The notes under the pieces: model-generated
Database searches by the model: none
The model's input: the letters and a program-made list of their open reading frames with translations, nothing else
What the model was told of the DNA's origin: nothing
In this document: positions 5,793-12,687 of the stretch, one piece after another
Numbering within the stretch: the stretch's first letter is position 1
Layout of the letters: each line of letters starts with the position of its first letter
Assembly (NCBI GenBank): GCA_036506795.1
Contig: DASXRC010000053.1
Coordinates: 1 to 15,609 of the forward strand
Source: DASXRC01 sp036506795
GTDB taxonomy: Bacteria > Actinomycetota > Actinomycetes > Mycobacteriales > Micromonosporaceae
Length of the DNA stretch: 15,609 nucleotides
Direction: 5' to 3'
Translations under genes and position numbers: made by a program

Positions 5793-6413
5793 TCAGCGCG
5801 CCCAGCCGTGGCGACGGAGCCAATCCACGACCGCGGTCGCCACCGCACCGGGATCCCGACGTAGACCGTGCCCTTCCCCGGGGCGTACGACAAGATCGAT
5901 GCCCGGGCCGGCGGACGGGACTCCGAACGGGTCTCGATCGCCGTTGACGACCAGCGTGGGCACCCCGGTCTTCAGCTCGTCGGCCCTCGAGCGCTCGGGC
6001 TTACCGGGTGGGTGCAGCGGAAACGCGAGCGCTACCAGGCCGGCGGCGCCGAGCGCGTGAGCGGTCCGGCAGGCAACGCGGGCACCGCTGGACCGGCCGC
6101 CCAGCAGCAGCGGCAGCGGGGAGCCACCCGCCTCGGCGTACACGATGTTCACCACTGCGGTCCAGGCCTCGTCGAGCTGCGCGGCCGGCGCCGGCGAGCG
6201 GCGCCCCGCCACCCGGTACGGCTGGGTGACCGACGCGACCGTGAGGCCGGCCGCGACGGCGGCGTCCCGCACCGTGACCACGTCGGGCGTGTCGACATCG
6301 CCGCCGGCGCCGTGACCGAGCGCGAGCATCGCGACCGGTCGGCCCGCCGGTGCGACCACGGAGACCCGCGCCGGGCCGCGCGGCGTATCGACGGTTCGTT
6401 TCCGGGTACGCAC
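5793..6413 (-). CDS. Alpha/beta-fold hydrolase (KANL3/Tex30-like)
   Basis: A 206-aa serine hydrolase. The catalytic triad is readable: nucleophile S108 in GGRSSGAR (GxSxG), D161 in NGDRDPFG and H182 in PGEGHGL. The oxyanion-side GHGAGGD loop (33-39) follows the first strand. The compact lid-less form with HGAGG and the conserved QPYRVAG segment resembles bacterial proteins of the KANL3/Tex30 or dienelactone-hydrolase-like groups; the substrate is unknown. The GTG start (6413) has no clear Shine-Dalgarno. The gene follows the WhiB-like gene by 43 bases on the same strand and is probably co-transcribed with it. Confidence 0.85.
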   Translation of the reverse strand: MRTRKRTVDTPRGPARVSVVAPAGRPVAMLALGHGAGGDVDTPDVVTVRDAAVAAGLTVASVTQPYRVAGRRSPAPAAQLDEAWTAVVNIVYAEAGGSPLPLLLGGRSSGARVACRTAHALGAAGLVALAFPLHPPGKPERSRADELKTGVPTLVVNGDRDPFGVPSAGPGIDLVVRPGEGHGLRRDPGAVATAVVDWLRRHGWAR

Positions 6414-6456
6414 AGAGTCATCGTCGCCGACCGAGGCGGCCGAGCGACACCGTTTC

Positions 6457-6852
6457 CTATGGCGTGTTGGCCGGCACCAGGGTCAGCAGTTGGTCGCGCA
6501 CGGGCGGACCGTCGTCATCCGGCTCCGCCTCCCAGTGCGGCCCGCTGCGCCAGGCGACGAGCATCGCCCGCCGTTCGCGGGGCGTCGTGCCGCCCCATAC
6601 GCCGTGGCAGTCTCCGACGTCCAGCGCCCACGCCAGGCACGAACCCTGCACGTCACACGTGCGGCACAATGCCACGGCGGCGTCTGCGGCCTCGTTGGGC
6701 GCCGGGAAGAAGGTCTCCGGGTCGACGTTCTGGCATAGGCCTCTCGTACGCCAGGCCGGGTCCCTGTGTCGTTCGTTGACGGCCTTCAACAGCCGAGGGT
6801 CTCTCCGCGCAGCGGCGACCTCGTGTGGGCGTGGCATCCGCGCCCGAGTCAT
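6457..6852 (-). CDS. WhiB-like iron-sulfur transcription factor
   Basis: A Wbl protein of 131 aa. The [4Fe-4S] ligands are C40-x22-C63-x2-C66-x5-C72, followed by the family turn GVWGG (84-88) and a basic segment (TPRERR). The ATG at 6852 is chosen because GGGGGAGG lies 7 bases upstream; the frame extends further up but without such a site. Wbl proteins sense NO or O2 through the cluster and act with the principal sigma factor. The subtype is unclear: residues around the cluster do not match WhiB1, the Wbl close to sigH in mycobacteria, and the 39-residue N-terminal extension and acidic tail (EAEPDDDGPP) are distinctive. It sits upstream of the hydrolase gene. Confidence 0.92.
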   Translation of the reverse strand: MTRARMPRPHEVAAARRDPRLLKAVNERHRDPAWRTRGLCQNVDPETFFPAPNEAADAAVALCRTCDVQGSCLAWALDVGDCHGVWGGTTPRERRAMLVAWRSGPHWEAEPDDDGPPVRDQLLTLVPANTP

Positions 6853-6935
6853 CCACCCACCTCCCCCGTGGGTCCGGCACTGCTCGCGGATTTGACCGGC
6901 CTCGTGCGAGGCCACTCCAACTGCCGGCGTTGTGT

Positions 6936-6963
6936 TTTATCGCACTCCCACGTGAAGAGACAA
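6936..6963 (-). promoter_or_regulatory. Possible promoter of the WhiB-like gene
   Basis: On the minus strand TTGTCT (6963-6958) and GATAAA (6941-6936) are 16 bases apart, an acceptable housekeeping -35/-10 pair about 84 bases before the ATG. The AT-rich GATAAAAC stands out from its GC-rich surroundings. A 16-bp palindrome GGCCTCGTGCGAGGCC (6898-6913) lies in the resulting leader. Confidence 0.4.
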
Positions 6964-7044
6964 GAGGCTGCGTCGAGATTGCGCATCAGTTGAGATGACG
7001 ATTCACCATCAACTCCGGCAAATCAGCTCCGTCGATGCGTACGC

Positions 7045-7764
7045 TCAGAACAGCGTGAGGTCGACCGGCTCGTCGGAGGGCGCGACCGGCTCGCCGTCGA
7101 CGCGCTCGATGAGCCCGGGTCCGTCGTTGCGAACGTCGCCCACGGCCGGTCCCACCGGACGAACCTCGATCGTGGCGAGCAGGTCGGCGGGCGGCGGGGC
7201 GAGCAGCGAGGCGGAATCCGCCGGCCCGGTGAGCCATTCGGTCCAGCGGGAGCTCGGCAGGATCAGCGGCATCCGATCGTGCACCGAGGCGAGTTCGCCC
7301 AACGCCCCGGTCGTGACGATGCTGCACGTCATCAGCCGACCCTCGCCGTCACCCCACGTCGTCCACAGGCCGGCGAACGCCAGCACACCGCCGCCGCGCG
7401 GCGTCATGTAGTACGCCCGGCGGCCCTTGGCTCCGAGCCTCACCCACTCGTACCAGCCGTCGGCGGGCACCAGGCAGCGCCGCCGGGCGAACGAAGGCCC
7501 GAACGTGCTCGACCTGGCGACGGTCTCCGCGCGGGCGTTAATCAGGCGGGCGCCCTGCCGCGGGTCAGGGGCCCAGGCGGGCACGAGGCCCCATCGCGCG
7601 ACGCTCAGCGCCCGGCCGCCCAGCCGCTCGGACATGCGGACGATCGGCACCGGATCGGTCGGAGCGACGTTGTAGTCCGGGGTCAGCGCGCCGAGGTCGT
7701 CGATCGCCTCGAACAGCGCGGACAGGTCCGCCACGCCGCGAGTCGTCGCGTACCGCCCGCACAT
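7045..7764 (-). CDS. SRAP-family abasic-site crosslinking protein (YedK/HMCES-like)
   Basis: A 239-aa SRAP protein. After Met removal, Cys2 forms a thiazolidine crosslink with abasic sites in single-stranded DNA, shielding them until repair. All four active-site residues are present: C2 (MCGRY), N76 (INARAET), E106 (GWYEW) and H162 (VHDRMPL), matching C2, N75, E105 and H160 of E. coli YedK. The ATG at 7764 is fixed by the need for Cys2. Upstream, TACCTT lies 7 bases from the ATG and there is no Shine-Dalgarno, suggesting a leaderless mRNA. It is divergent from aroA across 101 bp, the order also recalled for Rv3226c-Rv3227. Confidence 0.95.
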   Translation of the reverse strand: MCGRYATTRGVADLSALFEAIDDLGALTPDYNVAPTDPVPIVRMSERLGGRALSVARWGLVPAWAPDPRQGARLINARAETVARSSTFGPSFARRRCLVPADGWYEWVRLGAKGRRAYYMTPRGGGVLAFAGLWTTWGDGEGRLMTCSIVTTGALGELASVHDRMPLILPSSRWTEWLTGPADSASLLAPPPADLLATIEVRPVGPAVGDVRNDGPGLIERVDGEPVAPSDEPVDLTLF

Positions 7765-7771
7765 GAACCCC

Positions 7772-7777
7772 AAGGTA
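7772..7777 (-). promoter_or_regulatory. -10 box for leaderless SRAP mRNA
   Basis: TACCTT (TAnnnT) ends 7 bases before the SRAP ATG. Transcription would start at or one base before the start codon. No -35 consensus is obvious. Confidence 0.5.
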
Positions 7778-7865
7778 CGCGGCCGGAGAGCCCGGCCCGT
7801 CCCGGCACTCGGAAGCGGCCGCCGGACGACCACGATCCGCACTCGCCAGACGGCAGACTGTAGGG

Positions 7866-9182
7866 GTGAACAACCCGACCGCCATCCGAGCGCCGGACCC
7901 CTGGACGGCACCGACCGCCCACGAGCCGATCTCGGCAACGGTCCGCCTGCCCGGATCGAAGTCGATGACCGCCCGCGCTCTCGTGCTCAGCGCGGTGTCC
8001 ATCGGGCCGTCCACGCTGCGCGCCCCGCTGCGGGCCCGAGACACCATGCTGATGGCGATCGGCCTCCGCGCCATGGGTTCCCATGTGTCCACCGTGGACG
8101 ATGACCGCTGGGTGGTGCGCCCGCGACCACTGCGCGGGCCGGCGCATGTCGACGTCGGCCTGGCCGGGACCGTCATGCGGTTCCTGCCGCCGGTCGCCGG
8201 GCTGGCCGACGGTTCGGTGACCTTCGACGGTGACAAGCGCGCCCGCGAGCGCCCGCTCGGCCCGCTGGTGCAGGCCCTGCGGACCGTGGGGGTACGAATC
8301 GACGCCTCGACCTCGGGCGGCCTGCCACTGACCGTGCACGGGGTCGGCCGAGTGGCCGGTGGCGAGGTCACCATCGACGCGTCCGCGTCCAGCCAACTGG
8401 TGTCCGGCCTGCTGTTGGCGGCCGCCGACTTCGACAACGGCCTGGTGGTGCGGCACGAGGGCCCGCCCGTGCCCAGCGGACCGCACATACAGATGACGGT
8501 GCAGATGCTGCGGGCGGTCGGGGCGGGGGTGGACGACTCCAGCCCGGACCTGTGGGCCGTCGAGCCGGGCCGGCTGATCGGACGCGCCTGGGACATCGAG
8601 CCCGACCTATCCGGCGCCGCCCCCTTCTTCGCCGCCGCGTTGGTCACCGGCGGTGAGGTGACGTTGGTCGGCTGGCCGCGGAGCAGCGCACAGCCGGTCG
8701 GTCGGCTGCGCGGACTGCTGCACCAGATGGGTGGCGAGGTCCGGCTGGGCACCGACGGGCTCACCGTGCGCGGGACTGGGCAGATCCACGGCATCGACGC
8801 CGACCTGTCGGACGTCTCGGAGCTGACGCCCGTGCTGGCCGCCCTCGCCGCGCTGGCCGACTCGCCGTCGCGGCTGACCGGGGTGGCCCACATCCGCGGG
8901 CACGAGGCCGACCGGATCGCCGCGCTCGCCCGGGAGCTGGGCGGGCTCGGCGCGGACGTAACCGAGCTCGACGACGGCCTGCGGATCCGGCCGCGGCCGC
9001 TCCGCGGCGGATCCTTCCAGACGTACGACGACCATCGGATGGCGCACGCCGCCGCCGTCCTGGGCCTGGCCGTGCCGGGCGTGGAGCTGACCGACGTGGC
9101 GTGTACGTCAAAGACCATGCCCGACTTCCCGGCGCTATGGTCGGCGATGATTGCTCGCCCGGAATGGGATCGACAGGAATAG
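7866..9182 (+). CDS. aroA: 3-phosphoshikimate 1-carboxyvinyltransferase (EPSP synthase)
   Basis: Joins shikimate 3-phosphate and PEP in the sixth step of the shikimate pathway. The 438-aa protein is full length. Landmarks are LPGSKS (K32, S33) with R37, GLAGTVMRF (98-106, the PEP/glyphosate loop), DLSDVSELTPVLAALA with the catalytic Asp, YDDHRMAHAAAVLGL and TSKTMPDFP. Two residues differ from the E. coli enzyme: Asn before R37 is Ala (MTAR instead of SNR), and the residue after MR in the PEP loop is Phe instead of Pro; the Phe is common in actinobacteria. The GTG start lacks a spaced Shine-Dalgarno; CAGACT lies 6 bases upstream as a possible leaderless -10. rsgA follows after 16 bases. Confidence 0.97.
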   Translation: MNNPTAIRAPDPWTAPTAHEPISATVRLPGSKSMTARALVLSAVSIGPSTLRAPLRARDTMLMAIGLRAMGSHVSTVDDDRWVVRPRPLRGPAHVDVGLAGTVMRFLPPVAGLADGSVTFDGDKRARERPLGPLVQALRTVGVRIDASTSGGLPLTVHGVGRVAGGEVTIDASASSQLVSGLLLAAADFDNGLVVRHEGPPVPSGPHIQMTVQMLRAVGAGVDDSSPDLWAVEPGRLIGRAWDIEPDLSGAAPFFAAALVTGGEVTLVGWPRSSAQPVGRLRGLLHQMGGEVRLGTDGLTVRGTGQIHGIDADLSDVSELTPVLAALAALADSPSRLTGVAHIRGHEADRIAALARELGGLGADVTELDDGLRIRPRPLRGGSFQTYDDHRMAHAAAVLGLAVPGVELTDVACTSKTMPDFPALWSAMIARPEWDRQE

Positions 9183-9198
9183 GACCGAACGGGAGGCC

Positions 9199-10227
9199 GT
9201 GCTGACGGGAACCAAGCGCCGGGAGTACGACGAGGACGACGTACGGGTCCGCCCGCCCCGGTCCTCGCGCCCGCGCACCCGTACGCGGCCGAAGCACACC
9301 GACGCGGTGGACGGCTTCGTCGTCGCCGTCGACCGCGGACGGTACACCTGCCTCGTCAACGACCGGCAGGTTGTGGCCATGCGCGCCCGCGAGCTGGGCC
9401 GCAAGTCCGTGGTGGTCGGCGACCGGGCATGGCTGGTCGGCGACACCACGGGCGTGGCCGGCGCGTTGGCCCGGATCGTGCGCATCGACGAGCGCAGCTC
9501 GGTGCTGCGCCGCACGGCCGACGACGACGAGACGACGGCCGAGGGGCGGCTGGAGCGGGTGGTCGTGGCGAACGCCGATCAGCTCGTCATCGTCAGCTCG
9601 CTGGCCGACCCGCCGCCGCGCACCGGCTTCATCGACCGGTGCCTGGTGGCGGCGTACGACGCCGACATCGCCCCGCTGCTGTGCCTCACGAAGGCCGACC
9701 TCGCCGGGCCGGACCAGGTACTCGACTACTACGCCGAGCTCGACCTGCCGCACGTCCTGTGCCGGCCGGATGCACCGCTCGACCCCTTGCGGACCACGCT
9801 GACGGGCCGCATCTCCGTGCTGGTCGGCCACTCCGGCGTCGGCAAGTCGACGCTGGTCAACCGCCTCGTCCCGGACGCCGACCGGGCGGTGGGCGTGGTC
9901 AGCGCGATCGGCAAGGGTCGGCACACCTCGAGCAGTGTGGTCGCGCTGCGACTGCCTAGGCCGTCCCCACGGTCGCGCAAGGACCCGGGCTGGATCGTGG
10001 ACACACCCGGCATCCGCAGCTTCGGGCTGGCACACGTGTCGCCGGAGAGCCTGTTGCACGGATTCCCGGACCTGGTCGAGGGCACCCTGGAGTGTCCGCC
10101 CAACTGCGAACACACCGCGGCCGAGACCGACTGCGCGCTGGACGCGTGGGTCGCCGCCGGCCGGGCCGATCCGCGCCGGCTCGCGTCGTACCGCCGGCTG
10201 CTGGCCTCCCGCGCCGGGGAGGAGTAG
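9199..10227 (+). CDS. rsgA: Ribosome small-subunit GTPase RsgA
   Basis: A late 30S assembly GTPase with circularly permuted G motifs. The 342-aa protein begins with a basic, arginine-rich tail (RPRTRTRPKH) and an OB-fold. G4 (LTKADL, about 162-167) then precedes G1 (GHSGVGKSTLVNRL, about 210) and G3 (DTPGIRSFGL, about 267), the order that defines RsgA/YjeQ. The C-terminal zinc site is ECPPNCEHTAAETDC. GTG 9199 is chosen because GGGAGG (9191-9196) lies just before it, though the 2-base gap is short. A TTG at 9151 inside aroA is possible but weaker. It is probably co-transcribed with aroA (16 bases between), as recalled for Rv3227-Rv3228. Confidence 0.95.
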   Translation: MLTGTKRREYDEDDVRVRPPRSSRPRTRTRPKHTDAVDGFVVAVDRGRYTCLVNDRQVVAMRARELGRKSVVVGDRAWLVGDTTGVAGALARIVRIDERSSVLRRTADDDETTAEGRLERVVVANADQLVIVSSLADPPPRTGFIDRCLVAAYDADIAPLLCLTKADLAGPDQVLDYYAELDLPHVLCRPDAPLDPLRTTLTGRISVLVGHSGVGKSTLVNRLVPDADRAVGVVSAIGKGRHTSSSVVALRLPRPSPRSRKDPGWIVDTPGIRSFGLAHVSPESLLHGFPDLVEGTLECPPNCEHTAAETDCALDAWVAAGRADPRRLASYRRLLASRAGEE

Positions 10228-10290
10228 CTGGCCCGGGCGGAGCGAAGGCCACCTCGCGCGGGCCGGGTCAGCGACGGCGGGAAAATCAGC

Positions 10291-10296
10291 TAGGTT
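10291..10296 (+). promoter_or_regulatory. -10 box for leaderless hisN mRNA
   Basis: TAGGTT (TAnnnT) lies exactly 6 bases before the GTG at 10303, and there is no Shine-Dalgarno in the 35 bases upstream. Transcription would begin at the start codon. Confidence 0.5.
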
Positions 10297-10302
10297 GCAC
10301 CC

Positions 10303-11118
10303 GTGGCTCCCCGGTACGCCGACGACCTGTCGCTTGCCCATGTGCTCGCCGACACCGCGGACTCCGTGTCGATGTCCCGCTTCCGGGCGCTGGACCTCCA
10401 CGTGCAGTCCAAGCCGGACCTGACGCCGGTCTCCGATGCCGACACGGCGGTCGAGAAGGCGCTCCGCGCCACGCTGGCCCGTACCCGGCCCCGGGACGCC
10501 GTGCTCGGCGAGGAGTTCGGGGTCACCGAGGCCGCCGCCGGCCCGGGGACCCGGCAGTGGGTGATCGACCCGATCGACGGTACGAAGAACTTCATCCGCG
10601 GCGTACCGATCTGGGCCACTCTGATCGCCCTCATGGAGGGCGACCAGCCGGTGGTCGGGCTGGTCTCCGCGCCCGCGCTCGGCCGCCGCTGGTGGGCGGC
10701 CGTCGGGCACGGGGCGTACGCCGGTCGGCACACCGCGGGCGCCACGCCGATCAAGGTCTCGGGCGTACGCCGGCTCGCGGACGCGTCGTTCTGCTACTCC
10801 TCGCTGCACGGCTGGGAGGAGACGGGCCGGCTGACCGCAGTGCTGGAGATCATGCGGCAAACCTGGCGCAGCCGCGCCTACGGCGACTTCTACGGCTACG
10901 TCCTGGTCGCCGAGGGCGCGGTCGACGCGATGGTCGAGCCCGAGTTGTCCTTGTGGGACGTCGCGGCGCTGATTCCCATCGTCGGCGAAGCGGGCGGCAG
11001 CTTCACCGACCTGACCGGCCGGCCCGGCGCGGGCGGGGGCAGCGCGATCGCCAGCAACGGAAAAATCCACTCCGACCTACTCGAACGGCTCGCGGGCTCC
11101 GGTATCGGACCGCTCTAG
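10303..11118 (+). CDS. hisN: Histidinol-phosphatase, inositol-monophosphatase type
   Basis: A Mg-dependent phosphatase of the IMPase superfamily, 271 aa. Metal ligands are visible in GEEFG (E70), DPIDGTKNF (D89, I91, D92) and LWDVAALIPIVGEAGG (Asp about 218). The close match to actinobacterial HisN-type enzymes, including FIRGVPIWATLIALMEGD and the YGDFYGYVLVAEGAVDAMVEPELS stretch, favours dephosphorylation of histidinol phosphate. Activity on inositol or other sugar phosphates cannot be excluded from sequence. The GTG start is probably leaderless, see the TAGGTT box. It lies 75 bases after rsgA. Confidence 0.88.
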   Translation: MAPRYADDLSLAHVLADTADSVSMSRFRALDLHVQSKPDLTPVSDADTAVEKALRATLARTRPRDAVLGEEFGVTEAAAGPGTRQWVIDPIDGTKNFIRGVPIWATLIALMEGDQPVVGLVSAPALGRRWWAAVGHGAYAGRHTAGATPIKVSGVRRLADASFCYSSLHGWEETGRLTAVLEIMRQTWRSRAYGDFYGYVLVAEGAVDAMVEPELSLWDVAALIPIVGEAGGSFTDLTGRPGAGGGSAIASNGKIHSDLLERLAGSGIGPL

Positions 11119-11141
11119 AGGCGAGCCGGACCGGTGGGGTC

Positions 11142-11147
11142 TATCCT
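11142..11147 (+). promoter_or_regulatory. -10 box for leaderless DMT gene mRNA
   Basis: TATCCT (TAnnnT) lies exactly 6 bases before the first of two adjacent GTG codons (11154, 11157). No Shine-Dalgarno is present. The arrangement is the same as at hisN. Confidence 0.5.
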
Positions 11148-11153
11148 CGCCGG

Positions 11154-12062
11154 GTGGTGTCGTCGGGTTGGTACTTCCTCGCGGCCATGATCGCCGCCTA
11201 TGGGGTCGCCAACCTGCTGCAGTCCGTCGCCGCCGCGCGGACCAGCGTGCACCACACTCTGGATCCCGGCCTGCTGCTTCGACTCGCCGGCCACCGCACG
11301 TACGTATTCGGGCTCGGCTGCCAGCTGCTCGGCTTCGTGCTCGCGTTCGTGGCCCGGCGGGATCTGCCGCTATTCCTCGTCCAGGCGAGCGTGGCCGCCG
11401 GCCTCGGGGTGACCGCGATCCTCGGCGTTGCCGTGCTGAACTGGCGGCTGCCGGCGGCCGAAATGGGCCTGCTCGTCCTGCTGTTCTTCGGGGTCGGCGC
11501 CCTGGTCCTGGCGGCCGAGCCGGCCCCCGCCAAGCAGTTGGGCAGCGGCGGGGTGATCGCGCTGGTCGTTTCGCTCCTGGTGATCGCCGTGGCAGCCTTC
11601 TTCGCCGCGCGACTTCATGGGCCGCCCGGCTCGGTGGCGCTCGGCTCGCTGGCCGGGCTGGCGTTCTCGGCCGCCGCCGTCGCCGCCCGGCCGCTCGCGT
11701 CGGCGCACTCGGTCTCCGACCTCGTTCGGGGGCCGCTGCTGTACCTGCTCGTAGCCCTGTCGATCGTCGGCCAGCTGCTGCTGGGCCTGGCCATGCAGCG
11801 CGGCTCCACCACGGCCGCGGTCGCGGCCATGGACGCCGCCGGCGCGGTACCCGCCGCGATCATCGGCTTGCTGCTGCTCAACGACAAGATCTGGCCGGGC
11901 CGGGAGTGGTTGGCCGCGCTCGGCTTTCTCATTACCCTCACGGCCGTGATCGGATTGACCCGGTACGCTGAACCGCAGCACCACCACGCGGTCGCGCCCG
12001 GTCAGCACCGCGCCCCGTCCGCCCCCCGCTTCGTTGAGGTTGGCGGACCCAGCCGCGGTTAG
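11154..12062 (+). CDS. DMT/EamA-like multi-pass membrane protein
   Basis: A very hydrophobic 302-aa protein with about nine or ten predicted membrane helices, starting SSGWYFLAAMIAAYGVANLLQSVAA. The two-halves layout, short loops, a conserved mid-membrane glycine pattern and the AAVAAMDAAGAVPAAIIGLLLLNDKIWPGREWLAALGFLITLTAVIGL ending resemble the drug/metabolite transporter superfamily, in which the second half closes with a P/G-rich helix and a charged hairpin. No substrate can be assigned and a transport role is inferred. The cytoplasmic C-tail carries a histidine cluster (QHHHAVAPGQH). GTG at 11154 or 11157 is the start; both are compatible with the leaderless -10 upstream. Confidence 0.8.
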   Translation: MVSSGWYFLAAMIAAYGVANLLQSVAAARTSVHHTLDPGLLLRLAGHRTYVFGLGCQLLGFVLAFVARRDLPLFLVQASVAAGLGVTAILGVAVLNWRLPAAEMGLLVLLFFGVGALVLAAEPAPAKQLGSGGVIALVVSLLVIAVAAFFAARLHGPPGSVALGSLAGLAFSAAAVAARPLASAHSVSDLVRGPLLYLLVALSIVGQLLLGLAMQRGSTTAAVAAMDAAGAVPAAIIGLLLLNDKIWPGREWLAALGFLITLTAVIGLTRYAEPQHHHAVAPGQHRAPSAPRFVEVGGPSRG

Positions 12063-12130
12063 TGCATGAACCACGTGGCCACTGGGTACGCACCTGACGG
12101 TTCCCACGCACGTCAGCGGGGGTGGAAGAG

Positions 12131-12619
12131 ATGGACGAACCCGGCGGCCTCAGCCCGGCGCCGGCGGTGCCGGTGGCGTCGTTCACCCGGTACGCCGCGG
12201 TAGAGCGGGTCATGGAGGCCCTGGTCGAGGCGCGGGTGCCCGCGAACCGCACCGCTGTCATCGGCCGCGGCTTCCATCGGACCGGCCGAGCGGGTTCGCT
12301 CGGCGCCGGCCGCGCCGCGGTGCTGGGCGGCTTCGGGCTCGCCTGGGCCGGCGGCATGCTCGCGGTGTTCGTCGCCGCGATCGGCGACATTCCGCCCGAG
12401 CGCATGGGCCACATGCTGCTGTGGGGGATCCTGCTCGGCGGCCTGGTGGGCGCGCTCTCGGTCGCCGTCACCCAGATTCTGATCGCGAGGCAGAGCGACG
12501 CGGGGGCAGCGATCCGGTTTGTGGCCGACCGGTACGACCTCTACGTCGACCCGGCGGTCGCGGACCGCGTCGCCAGGATCGTGGCGGTTCCGCGGCGCGA
12601 CCCCGGTGCTTCCGCCTGA
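12131..12619 (+). CDS. Small membrane protein, general-stress 17M/YflT-like
   Basis: A 162-aa protein of unknown function. The N-terminal half (VASFTRYAAVERVMEALVEARVPANRTAVIGRGF) looks like the ferredoxin-like beta-alpha-beta start of the YflT/general stress protein 17M domain. Two membrane helices follow (about 60-85 and 97-120, AVLGGFGLAWAGGMLAVFVAAI and HMLLWGILLGGLVGALSVAV), then a short cytoplasmic tail. The family match is by pattern only. ATG 12131 is preferred because GGGGGTGG lies 5 bases before it; GTG at 12122 would add three residues. It lies 68 bases upstream of the M50 protease gene. Confidence 0.7.
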   Translation: MDEPGGLSPAPAVPVASFTRYAAVERVMEALVEARVPANRTAVIGRGFHRTGRAGSLGAGRAAVLGGFGLAWAGGMLAVFVAAIGDIPPERMGHMLLWGILLGGLVGALSVAVTQILIARQSDAGAAIRFVADRYDLYVDPAVADRVARIVAVPRRDPGASA

Positions 12620-12634
12620 CCCGCTGCCCTGGTC

Positions 12635-12656
12635 GTGCACCCGGTCGGAGGTGCAC
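12635..12656 (+). repeat. Hairpin between membrane protein and M50 protease genes
   Basis: GTGCACC (12635-12641) and GGTGCAC (12650-12656) form a perfect 7-bp stem with an 8-base loop, 15 bases after the upstream stop and 31 before the protease ATG. No T tract follows. It may be a partial terminator, an RNA-processing site or an operator. Confidence 0.45.
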
Positions 12657-12687
12657 AGTTCAGCTAGGGACGACACACGGGAGCGTC

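Noticed and set aside
5293..5823. Open frame extending sigR to 410 residues
   Set aside because: It passes through the SigR-type promoter and the palindromic spacer, and SigR proteins are about 200-275 aa. Only the part up to GTG 5415 is plausible.
8761..11070. 769-codon minus-strand open frame
   Set aside because: It runs antisense through aroA, rsgA and hisN, whose motifs are unmistakable. The long frame is a by-product of high GC content.
10092..11153. Long plus-strand frame fused to the DMT gene
   Set aside because: The upstream part is an out-of-frame shadow of rsgA and hisN. Hydrophobic, protein-like sequence begins only at the GTG at 11154.
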